This document shows positions 26,894 to 35,497 of a stretch of DNA of 37,147 nt, piece by piece. Origin of the DNA: Pseudomonadota bacterium (lineage in GTDB: Bacteria; Bdellovibrionota_B; Oligoflexia; Oligoflexales; RGVZ01); NCBI GenBank assembly GCA_026390495.1, contig JAPLFV010000240.1:1-37147 (forward strand), given 5' to 3'. Below the pieces are notes generated by a model, which had not been told where the DNA came from, searched no databases, and saw only the letters and a list, made by a program, of their open reading frames with translations. Both the position numbers and the translations under genes were made by a program. Position 1 is the first letter of the stretch. Each line of letters starts with the position of its first letter.

Positions 26894-28939
26894 ATGAGTA
26901 CTTCGACGCCAAGGCATTTGCATTTAACGACGCTTGTTGAAGCTAAACCCGAAATACCACTTCTTCAATCGGTAGAGTCCGTTTTTGCGTTGTGCCTTTC
27001 TGATGAAAGAATGAAAGCCTATAGCCCTAAATTTTGTAACGACTCAAACGAAGCATTGGAATTGAGCTCTGGCGGCGTACGACAGATTATAGTGAGTTCG
27101 TCCTTATATTCGGACCGTGAAAAATTGACAGCATTTTATTTGGATGTGTTTGACAAAAATACCACGATGCTTTTGGTTGGCCAATCTGAAGAATTGAGTC
27201 GCATAGATGCTCTTGGTTTAGCTCATATTGACAATCGCCACGTGCACAAGTTTGGGCTTCCTTCATCGGGTTTGAATTTTTTGACCTGCATTCAAACAGT
27301 TGCAACCTTTCAACAGTCGATCATTACCACGGATGCCGAGCAGAGCTACCTTCGAGAAAGTTCTGAAAATGTTAAGAATGTCATGAGTATTTCGCGAGAG
27401 CTCAACGGCGAGCGAGACATTCCTAAACTTCTTAATTTGATTTTGCTTAAAGCTCGCGAGATTACAAAGGCAGATGCCGGGTCGATTTACACAGTTGAAT
27501 ATACCCAAAACTCTCGCGAAATTTCTCAGGCTAAACTTCGTTTTCGATTGACTCAAAATTCTTCAACTTCTACTGATTTTAGCGAATTTACTATTCCCAT
27601 TGATTCAAAATCTATTGTGGGAAATGCCGTTCTGACTCAAGCGCCAATTAATATTCCTGACTTATATAATTTGAGTGACAATCCGGCTTCAAATCCCTAT
27701 GGGGTGAAACATAATCGTTCGTTTGATCAGCGCATCGGATATCAGTCGCACAGTATGCTTACGTTTCCAATGTACGATATTTCCCACAATGTCATTGGTG
27801 TGATTCAATTGATCAACAGAAAAAGGGACTATCATTCGAAATTATTAAGTAATAGTGATTTTGAAAAGCAGGTTCTTCAGTTCAGCAGACAAGATGAAGA
27901 ATATGCTCAAATCGTAGCTCAACAAGCGGGTATTGCTCTCGAAAATGCTGAAATGCACAACGAGATTCGTCATTTGTTCCACGGATTTGTTAACGCGTCT
28001 GTAACTGCGATTGAGCAGCGAGACCCAACAACATCTGGTCATTCTCATAGAGTCGCACAGCTTACGACCGAACTAGCTAGGGCGGTAGATCGATCAACTG
28101 AAACTCCATTTCGAGATATACATTTTACAGAGGATGGGTTTCGAGAAATTGAATACGCTAGTTTGCTTCACGATTTTGGCAAGCTCGGAGTTCGAGAAAA
28201 TGTTCTTGTTAAATCTAAGAAATTGTATCCTTGGCAATATGAGAATGTTCAAGATCGGTTTGAACTTATTCGATCTGCGATCGAGATAGAGTACCTACGT
28301 CAGGTTGTAAATTACATGAGCAATCCAATGGCCTTTCCAATGGATTTTAATGCAGACAACCTAAAATTTGAGCGTGATCGAAAGCTTGCTGAAGTAGAAG
28401 ATTTCGTAAAATTTGTAGCGACATCTAACGAGCCGACTGTGTTACCTCAAGGCGGCTTTGAGCGCCTAAACGATATCGCAAAGAACGAGTTTTTGGATTC
28501 TCAGGGGCAAAAACGAAGCTTTTTAAAGAGTGATGAGCTAAAAGCACTTTCCGTATCGCGAGGCAGCCTAACCGCTGAGGAATTTGCAGAAATTCAAAGT
28601 CACGTCACTCATACCTATGAATTTTTAAGAAAGATTCCCTGGGGGCATCGGTTAGCAAATGTTCCAGAAATTGCTGCGAAGCATCACGAGAAACTTGATG
28701 GTTCAGGATATCCGACGTCTGCTATTGGCTCGCAGATTCCGATTCAGTCGAGAATGATGAGTATCGCTGATATATACGACGCCCTCACAGCTTCCGACAG
28801 GCCTTATAAAAAAGCCGTTCCTGCAGAGAAAGCTCTTGATATTATTGCTATGGAAGTGAAATCCGCAAAGATCGATTCAGATCTTTTTAAGCTATTTATA
28901 GACAGTGGCGCACATAGAGTTGTTTTCGAACGAAAGTAG
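26894..28939 (+). CDS. GAF domain plus HD-GYP domain phosphodiesterase-like protein
   Basis: GAF region (ITKADAGSIYTVEY...GNAVLTQAPINIPDLY); SGHSHRVAQLTTELA; LLHDFGKLGV; HHEKLDGSGYP; MSIADIYDALTASDRPYKKA. Confidence 0.94.
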   Translation: MSTSTPRHLHLTTLVEAKPEIPLLQSVESVFALCLSDERMKAYSPKFCNDSNEALELSSGGVRQIIVSSSLYSDREKLTAFYLDVFDKNTTMLLVGQSEELSRIDALGLAHIDNRHVHKFGLPSSGLNFLTCIQTVATFQQSIITTDAEQSYLRESSENVKNVMSISRELNGERDIPKLLNLILLKAREITKADAGSIYTVEYTQNSREISQAKLRFRLTQNSSTSTDFSEFTIPIDSKSIVGNAVLTQAPINIPDLYNLSDNPASNPYGVKHNRSFDQRIGYQSHSMLTFPMYDISHNVIGVIQLINRKRDYHSKLLSNSDFEKQVLQFSRQDEEYAQIVAQQAGIALENAEMHNEIRHLFHGFVNASVTAIEQRDPTTSGHSHRVAQLTTELARAVDRSTETPFRDIHFTEDGFREIEYASLLHDFGKLGVRENVLVKSKKLYPWQYENVQDRFELIRSAIEIEYLRQVVNYMSNPMAFPMDFNADNLKFERDRKLAEVEDFVKFVATSNEPTVLPQGGFERLNDIAKNEFLDSQGQKRSFLKSDELKALSVSRGSLTAEEFAEIQSHVTHTYEFLRKIPWGHRLANVPEIAAKHHEKLDGSGYPTSAIGSQIPIQSRMMSIADIYDALTASDRPYKKAVPAEKALDIIAMEVKSAKIDSDLFKLFIDSGAHRVVFERK

Positions 28940-28956
28940 TGGCGATTAGGAAGAAA

Positions 28957-29088
28957 CCTACCGGTGGTAGGCCACCAGAAACCTGTCGCGAGTGAAGCAA
29001 GGGATCTTCTGGTTTTACTTATTTTGCCCTGAGATCCTTCAAGGCTTTCGCCTTTCAGGACACGTCGCTGGCCTTTTGCGGCAGCGAC
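28957..29088. repeat. Multi-hairpin intergenic element, possible bidirectional terminator or REP-like repeat
   Basis: CCTACC-GGT-GGTAGG; GGTGG-TAGG-CCACC; CCAGAA...TTCTGG; CCTTCAAGGC-TTTC-GCCTTTCAGG (two mismatches); GTCGCTG-GCCTTTTGCGG-CAGCGAC. Confidence 0.6.
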
Positions 29089-29855
29089 TAGTTAACCTTG
29101 ACGGTTTTTGTTTTGATGGAAAAGGCTCCGCTTTTTGTGCCTCTCACGGTCAAAAATAGAGTTTGGTCTCCGGCTGGGATTTCACTCCAGACTGACGACT
29201 TTGCCGCCGGATTCTTCACTTTTCCATTTGTAACAAACCAGCCAACGCGATTCTTTTCGGAACCTGTCGACTGAATATTTGCTCCAAGAGTTGTGCTATT
29301 GGAGATTGAGTCCAAAACTGGCTCTGCAATTTCAATTGTTGGAGCTTTCCAGGTTAACTGTTCACTACCTGCTTTGTAGACCAATGCATCGGCTACAATT
29401 GTTTCATCGTCGCCGTCAGAACTAGATGTTAACTTGACGCCAAACCTAACTCGAGCAAGTCCTTGAACCAAAGTAAGCGCGTTCACCTCAGGGGTTGACG
29501 GTATAACTAACTGGGCCCGCAATTTGTAATGGCTTGCGTTATTCAACTTAGTCTCAGTTGCCGTCTTGTCTATCAAAGTCACTAGTGCCGCTGGCCCGTA
29601 CTTACTGGCGGTGTCAAGAAAAGGTTGAGCGTTTAAAGTCAGACCAGAAGCTGCGGCTAAATGAAACACCACGTCTACAGTGGATCCTGGGCTTGCGTTT
29701 ACAGGAGTTTGCTCGACTCCAAGGCCGCGGAGTTTCGCAATAACTTCAGGTCTCTCTTTCTCTCCGCCACAAGAAGTGATTGTAAAAGCGAATGCTATCG
29801 CGAAAAGAGCTTTTGAAGAGCTAAAGATTGGTTTCATTGATTCTGTTCCTTTCAA
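29088..29855 (-). CDS. Putative lipoprotein
   Basis: MKPIFSSSKALFAIAFAFTITSCGGEKERPE signal peptide with lipobox; the first ORF Met may be upstream of the true start. Confidence 0.8.
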   Translation of the reverse strand: MKGTESMKPIFSSSKALFAIAFAFTITSCGGEKERPEVIAKLRGLGVEQTPVNASPGSTVDVVFHLAAASGLTLNAQPFLDTASKYGPAALVTLIDKTATETKLNNASHYKLRAQLVIPSTPEVNALTLVQGLARVRFGVKLTSSSDGDDETIVADALVYKAGSEQLTWKAPTIEIAEPVLDSISNSTTLGANIQSTGSEKNRVGWFVTNGKVKNPAAKSSVWSEIPAGDQTLFLTVRGTKSGAFSIKTKTVKVN

Positions 29856-29860
29856 AAGGG

Positions 29861-31063
29861 CTAACCTTTGCGCCTTGTAAACTCGATATCGAGCAGTTGA
29901 AGTTCCCTGCTTGATTGACCATTGACAGAAGTATTCTCTTGCGCACGTCTCAACAAATATGGAAGCACGGAATGGACTGGACCATATGGAACGTACTTTG
30001 CAGCATTGAGACCTGCAGCAGCTAAATTGTAAGTTAAATTGTCACTCATGCCAAGTAACTGCGAAAACCAAAGGTTGTTCTTTACATGAATTTTTAATGG
30101 GCTTTGGTCAGAATGTTGGAGTGCAAAGGTTGTAGCAATGACTGTAGATTTTTCATTGTGAGTGCCGGCGCAAAGTCCAATAGATTCCAAGTTTGCTAAA
30201 CAATATTCTAAAGCCGAATCATAGGCTTGATCGGTATTGTCTTTAGTTGGATGAATGGGAGAGGCCAGGTTTTGCTTTTGGGCATATTCTCGTTCCTTTT
30301 CCATATAGGCACCTCTAACCAATTTGACTCCTAAGTGCCAAGAATCACGCTTTGCTTCCTCATGTATCTCTTTCAGCCTATTTAAACTGTCAACTCGATA
30401 CATTTGAAACGTTATGTAAATGCACGGACCACTAATATTGCATTGTTTCATTTTTGTTTTGGCTAGTTCGTCAATAGCCAACTGAATCCAAGTTTCCTCA
30501 GCGTCGATCATCAAAGGGCGTTTTGCGTCTAAAGCTGCCTTGCAAATTTGGTCAACTCGCGCCTCAACTTTCGTCCACTGAATTTGATCTGCATCACTCA
30601 AAGGACTCTTTTTTGCGCGGCATCGACTCACTCGCTCCAGCAAATCGGTTGATGCAATGGCTGTGAACTTAAAGACGATAAAGGCAATTTCTGAGGAACG
30701 CGCGGCTTCCTTAGCGGTTCGAATGATTTCTGCAGTTGAAGCGTTAAAACCTGACTCAGTTTTTTCACCCTCAACGCCGTAATCGAGAATGCTAAAAACA
30801 CCTTTTTCCATTTGCTTTTGCATGAGTGTCCGGCATTCTTCAATGGATTCTCCTCCACAAAAATGACGGAAAATATTCCATCGTACCAAACTCGAAAGAG
30901 GCAAGCCCATTTTGAACCCAAAGTTGAGCAATTTTCCTCCGACGTGCACGAGGCTATTGCATTGTATGAGTTGAAATAACGATCTTGCTAAAAATAGCTG
31001 TGTATTTGATTTTGACGAGAATGCTATCTCTGTGTTGCTAAAATTTGGCAGGTGACGACTCAA
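29861..31063 (-). CDS. Proline dehydrogenase (PRODH/PutA domain)
   Basis: FSNTEIAFSSKSNTQLFLARSLF; FRHFCGGESIEECRTLM; LMIDAEETWIQ; YITFQMYRVDSL; GVKLVRGAYMEKER; GTHNEKST. The track ORF extends to 31279, but PRODH homology starts near TTG 31063, preceded by AAGGA. Confidence 0.93.
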   Translation of the reverse strand: MSRHLPNFSNTEIAFSSKSNTQLFLARSLFQLIQCNSLVHVGGKLLNFGFKMGLPLSSLVRWNIFRHFCGGESIEECRTLMQKQMEKGVFSILDYGVEGEKTESGFNASTAEIIRTAKEAARSSEIAFIVFKFTAIASTDLLERVSRCRAKKSPLSDADQIQWTKVEARVDQICKAALDAKRPLMIDAEETWIQLAIDELAKTKMKQCNISGPCIYITFQMYRVDSLNRLKEIHEEAKRDSWHLGVKLVRGAYMEKEREYAQKQNLASPIHPTKDNTDQAYDSALEYCLANLESIGLCAGTHNEKSTVIATTFALQHSDQSPLKIHVKNNLWFSQLLGMSDNLTYNLAAAGLNAAKYVPYGPVHSVLPYLLRRAQENTSVNGQSSRELQLLDIEFTRRKG

Positions 31064-31169
31064 TGGGCAAGTCCTTAAAAATATATAGAGAATTGGAGTC
31101 TGACGTCTATTGGAGTACAATATCAATTGGCGGTTCTTAGGACAAGGCATCCTTTTACTATTGTTATCT

Positions 31170-31292
31170 AGAGCCTGTCCGGAGTCCACTGACTCTGCGT
31201 TGCTCATCGCTGGAAAATGCTCATTTACCCGAAGTAAACTCCGCTTTTCCAGCTCCTCGCGCCTTGATTCAGAGAACACCCGAGTAGGCTCT
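31170..31292. mobile_element. MITE-like or palindromic repeat element (putative)
   Basis: Terminal inverted repeats AGAGCCT (31170-31176) and AGGCTCT (31286-31292); internal hairpin GCTGGAAAA...TTTAC-CCGAA-GTAAA...TTTTCCAGC. Confidence 0.45.
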
Positions 31293-31424
31293 ATCTGTGC
31301 TAATTGTTTTGGTGTTATGCTTTTGGTTTTGTACTGTGTGTTTGTGTTTCCAATTGCCGAAATCAGCGTTTAGCTGCAAAGTGTTTTTTTGAGGCACTGT
31401 CAACCTTGAAGGAAATGACATCAA

Positions 31425-32243
31425 ATGATCCAGGTGGAAAATATATCGAAATCTTTCGGCGACACCCCACTGCTCAAGAATATATCATTTTCTGTTGCGC
31501 CGGGTGAACGCATTGCATTGTTGGGTCCAGGGGGCTCTGGTAAAACGACAATACTGAAACTTATTTTGGGTCTTTTGACTCCTGATACGGGATCCATATC
31601 TCTGATGGGGCGAGATATGGTCCATATGACTTCTGATCGTGAGCGACGGGAAGTCCTTAGAAAAGTCGGTATGGCTTTCCAGCAGGGCGCATTGTTCGAT
31701 TTTATGACCGTGCGTGATAATTTGATGTTCGCTATGGAGCATATGACTGACTTTGATTTAACTGAAATGGATAGTCGGGTTAAGAGGTTTCTATCTGCTG
31801 TAAAGATAGGTCGAACCGAGTTGATGTACCCTTATGAACTTTCCGGGGGGATGCAGCGGAGGGTTGGCATCGTTAGGGCATTGGCGACGGACCCGATTGT
31901 TGCGTTTTTTGATGAACCAACTGCAGGACTAGATCCAGTTACGTCGACAATTATTTTGAATATGATCCGAGATTTGGCTGGAAAGACTAATGACCAAGCA
32001 CTGGTTGTTTGTACTTCAAATGTTGAGATTGCGATCCGATTTGCAGATCGAATTGTTATGATTAATGATGGCGAGGTCGTTGCAGATGGACCTTGGCGTC
32101 AATTGATTTTGAGCGGAAGTCCTTGGGTTCAGAAATTTCTTCAAGTTCGCCTAATTGGGCTAGATACCGAATATGCTTTAGAGCTTGATTTACCGAAAGA
32201 GTTTATAAGTCAGCATTGGAATTCAAATCAACCAGCTGTTTAA
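31425..32243 (+). CDS. ABC transporter ATP-binding protein, MlaF-like
   Basis: Walker A GPGGSGKTT; VGMAFQQGALFDFMTVRDNL typical of MlaF/Ttg2A; LSGGMQRRVGIVRALA; AFFDEPTAGLDPV. Confidence 0.92.
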   Translation: MIQVENISKSFGDTPLLKNISFSVAPGERIALLGPGGSGKTTILKLILGLLTPDTGSISLMGRDMVHMTSDRERREVLRKVGMAFQQGALFDFMTVRDNLMFAMEHMTDFDLTEMDSRVKRFLSAVKIGRTELMYPYELSGGMQRRVGIVRALATDPIVAFFDEPTAGLDPVTSTIILNMIRDLAGKTNDQALVVCTSNVEIAIRFADRIVMINDGEVVADGPWRQLILSGSPWVQKFLQVRLIGLDTEYALELDLPKEFISQHWNSNQPAV

Positions 32244-32256
32244 TTGTGGGAATGGC

Positions 32257-33108
32257 ATGTATATTGTGACAAAGGTTCTTGCTTCGATCATTGGCCGCAT
32301 GCCATATCCAATCCTAGATTTTCTTTCAAAATTTCTTGCAGTGCTTGCCTACGATATTCTACGAGTGCGCAGGACTCTCATTGAAAGTAATATCAAAATT
32401 GCCTTTCCCAATATGAGTCCCCAAGATTGTGCAAAAATGGGCCGCGCGTCGTTATATCATTTCGCGGCTACGCTTTTTGAAACAATTGCAGGTGGACCTA
32501 AAAACATGCTTGAGAATATTCAGTTCGAAAATAGAGTCGTGCTTGATGAAGCACTAAAAAGGGGATTGGGTGCCTATATGGTGTGTATTCACTCCGGCAA
32601 TTTTGAGGTCCTTGGTGCAGCCATTTCCACATTTTGGAGGCCCATTACTGTTCCTGTTAAATTTGTCGGAAAAGGAGGCTTTGATAGGTATGTGCATGAG
32701 CAAAGGCAAAGGTACAATATTTTTCCTGTGCGAAGTCAGAAAAAAGGTGATGGATACCGTGCGATAGTCGATGCACTAGTTGCTGGGAGGCCAGTAGGAT
32801 TTATGCTTGATCAGGCTCGGCACGGGGAACCACGACTGCCATTGTTTGGAAAACCTGCAAAAACAAATACCAGCTTACCTGCAATTTGGCGTAAAAACCC
32901 AAGTCCGGTAATACCTTTAATTGTTATTCGACTCAGCTTTGGAAAACATCTAATCAGATTTTTTGATGAAGTTGAAATGTTAAAAACATCAGATGACAAT
33001 CTTGAAGATGACATTACAAAACAATCCATTCGCTTTAATCAGTTGGTGGAAAAATTGGTTGTCATTGCACCCCAACAATACTGGTGGATTCACAATCGGT
33101 GGAAGTAA
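32257..33108 (+). CDS. LpxL/HtrB-family lysophospholipid/lipid A acyltransferase
   Basis: VRRTLIESNIKIAFPNMS; YMVCIHSGNFEVLGAA; GFMLDQARHGEPRLPLFGKPA; YWWIHNRWK. Confidence 0.92.
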   Translation: MYIVTKVLASIIGRMPYPILDFLSKFLAVLAYDILRVRRTLIESNIKIAFPNMSPQDCAKMGRASLYHFAATLFETIAGGPKNMLENIQFENRVVLDEALKRGLGAYMVCIHSGNFEVLGAAISTFWRPITVPVKFVGKGGFDRYVHEQRQRYNIFPVRSQKKGDGYRAIVDALVAGRPVGFMLDQARHGEPRLPLFGKPAKTNTSLPAIWRKNPSPVIPLIVIRLSFGKHLIRFFDEVEMLKTSDDNLEDDITKQSIRFNQLVEKLVVIAPQQYWWIHNRWK

Positions 33109-33168
33109 AGGTACCCAAATCAAAGATTCAATTGATGTTTTGATTCAATAAAAACCGATTAAAGGCAA

Positions 33169-34428
33169 TCATTCCATTAGTAGCTTCGGTACCTCGTCCC
33201 ATGATGATACAAATTGAGTGCCATTTGGAAAATCAGAGATGGGATCTTTAGCACCAATAATAATTGCCTTGATCCCTGACTGAGCATATGAGATCGCGTC
33301 GTGCGGTTTGTTGCCAATGCCAAATTTAACATTTGAAAACTTAGATTTTAAGCTCGCAATAAATTCTAATTTGTACTGTCCTTGCAGTTTTCGACTAATG
33401 CCGATCTGATTTTTAAGACCCCAATCCCAAATTTTAAGAGGGCCATCCGGAAATCCTTTTGCCACGAGCCATGATCTAGTTTTATTTGCTAGGCTATCAT
33501 CGCGCGCGGTTAAATAGACGATTCGATACCCCTTAGCAACAATGTTTAGGTTTTTCACAGCTCCACTAACTGGTGGAGAATTCTCAATGGACATAAGTGG
33601 TACCGAAACTTCAGAAAGGGCAGAAATCACTTCATCCACGTCCACAATGAAAATTGGGTCAGTTTGACTAAAGGTATAAATGCCCCCTTGCATTTGAATG
33701 TCCTCGAGTCTGGCGTCAAAGCAGTGACTAACTAAATGGATTGACCCCGGATCAGCGGAAGTCCCGCCCTTTGGATCAATCAAAGTATTGACCTTTGCTA
33801 TACCATCATTATCTGAGACGGACTGACCCAAAATGCTCTTATCAAGAGAGAATTCAACTTTTTTGTCTTTTAGATCAGGATTGAGTCCTCCGAAGAGTCT
33901 TCGCTCTATCTTGGCGACTAACGTTACTGGTTCCAATTTTTGTGTGTCTGAACCTCGAATGACATCGAAAGGGGTGACTTTGATGGAGTCTTTGGATTCT
34001 TCCTTTGAGGCGCAGTTGCGCAATCTTGGTTCAAACAATTTGAAGCTTTTAGGCTCTGTAGAGTGGTCTTGAATTGCCCCGTCGCTATTGCTTGCTGTGT
34101 TTTTTTCCTTGTTTGATTTTGGCACTGAAGCTGCGTTAGATACTGCGATGGAAGATTCAGGTTTGTCGATTTCATGATGGTTTGTTGATGCGCATTGAGA
34201 TGTCGAAACTAAAGCCAAAAAGAGGCACCAGTTATTAGCATAAACAAGGCTCTTGAAGGCCAAACGTCTTGACGCGAATATTGGGTACTGACGCAGGATC
34301 AAGGCCAAGATTTCGAATTTGAATTTTTGATAACTCATAAATTTCCTTAATTTGAAGATGCACTTGCTATTGCTGAAACATGAGTCGGTGTAAATGTTTG
34401 GATTCAAGCAAAGCAAAGAAAGTGCCAA
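33169..34428 (-). CDS. Putative lipoprotein with LNS2/App1 (DUF2183)-like HAD phosphatase domain
   Basis: Lipobox-like LALVSTSQCAS after an N-terminal extension; IFIVDVDEVISAL; YRIVYLTARDDSLANKTRSWLVAKGFPDGPL; FGIGNKPHDAISYAQSGIKAIIIG. Confidence 0.78.
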   Translation of the reverse strand: MALSLLCLNPNIYTDSCFSNSKCIFKLRKFMSYQKFKFEILALILRQYPIFASRRLAFKSLVYANNWCLFLALVSTSQCASTNHHEIDKPESSIAVSNAASVPKSNKEKNTASNSDGAIQDHSTEPKSFKLFEPRLRNCASKEESKDSIKVTPFDVIRGSDTQKLEPVTLVAKIERRLFGGLNPDLKDKKVEFSLDKSILGQSVSDNDGIAKVNTLIDPKGGTSADPGSIHLVSHCFDARLEDIQMQGGIYTFSQTDPIFIVDVDEVISALSEVSVPLMSIENSPPVSGAVKNLNIVAKGYRIVYLTARDDSLANKTRSWLVAKGFPDGPLKIWDWGLKNQIGISRKLQGQYKLEFIASLKSKFSNVKFGIGNKPHDAISYAQSGIKAIIIGAKDPISDFPNGTQFVSSWDEVPKLLME

Positions 34429-34517
34429 GTGTAAAGTTCAGATTAGCACATATTGGCTACAGGCAAGATATATGATAGATTTGACACAATTCTATTTAAA
34501 TTTTCTGAGAGAGTCCA

Positions 34518-35435
34518 ATGCCCAATCAACAAAATAGTAGATGTAAGCTATTGGTGCTTGATATTGATAACACCGTTTTTGATTGGGTGACTTATTATGT
34601 GCATTCTTATTCAGCTCTTTTAGATCGTGTATCCTTAGCGATAGGTGTGGGTTGGGATGAACTTGCAGAACAAAGTAAAGTAGTATTTGAAAAAAATGGC
34701 AGTATAGAATTTCCTTTTGTCATTCAGGAGCTTCCAGCAGTTAATAATTTTTTTAAAACTGACATAGATAAGATGTTGGATCTTGCTGTGCGTCCGGCTC
34801 GAGATGAATTTTTAAAAATGGCCGATTTGCACCTAAAGCCCTATGCTGGTGTGGAAATCATATTGAATCAGATTAAACAGTCCTTTCCGACAATACCTGT
34901 TGTTGCATTAACAGATGCGCCACGTTATGTGGCAATGTGGAAGTTAAATAAGCTGGGTCTTCTGCATAAGTTTGACGCTGTGTATGGACTGCCTGATCCT
35001 AAGATTCCAGTTTGTGATATCAACCGACGGGTAAAAGTTGACCCTGATATTTTATTGAAGCACTTGCAGCATAATCGGTTTGGCTTTGCGGGGAAAATTC
35101 GAAATCTACCCGATGATTACGAAAAACCCGGGGTTAGAGGTCTCAAGACAGTCTTGATGGACTACGATTTGGACGAATCAGAGTCATTGCGAAAATCAGT
35201 TTTGTGGATTGGTGACAATCTCAGAAAAGACGTGGGTCTCGGTAACAAATTAGGCGTTAGTACCGGATGGGCGGAATACGGCACACAGATTGAAAAAAAA
35301 CACTTAGATTGCTTAGCTAAATTTAGTCCTCCGATGAATATTCACAAGAATGTCTACTTGAGCACTTCGAGTCCAGATGCTCCAAAGCCGGACTTCGTTC
35401 TCAAAGAATTTGCAGATATTCTGTCGTACCTCTGA
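34518..35435 (+). CDS. HAD-superfamily hydrolase
   Basis: Motif I LLVLDIDNTVFDW; PVVALTDAPRYVAMWKLNKLGL; VLWIGDNLRKDVGLGNKLGVSTGWAEYG. Confidence 0.9.
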   Translation: MPNQQNSRCKLLVLDIDNTVFDWVTYYVHSYSALLDRVSLAIGVGWDELAEQSKVVFEKNGSIEFPFVIQELPAVNNFFKTDIDKMLDLAVRPARDEFLKMADLHLKPYAGVEIILNQIKQSFPTIPVVALTDAPRYVAMWKLNKLGLLHKFDAVYGLPDPKIPVCDINRRVKVDPDILLKHLQHNRFGFAGKIRNLPDDYEKPGVRGLKTVLMDYDLDESESLRKSVLWIGDNLRKDVGLGNKLGVSTGWAEYGTQIEKKHLDCLAKFSPPMNIHKNVYLSTSSPDAPKPDFVLKEFADILSYL

Positions 35436-35497
35436 TCTTTTTCATTGAGAATCGTCGCTTTGCAACTGACGCGTGGGCCGCGATTGCTCGGCTGAAA

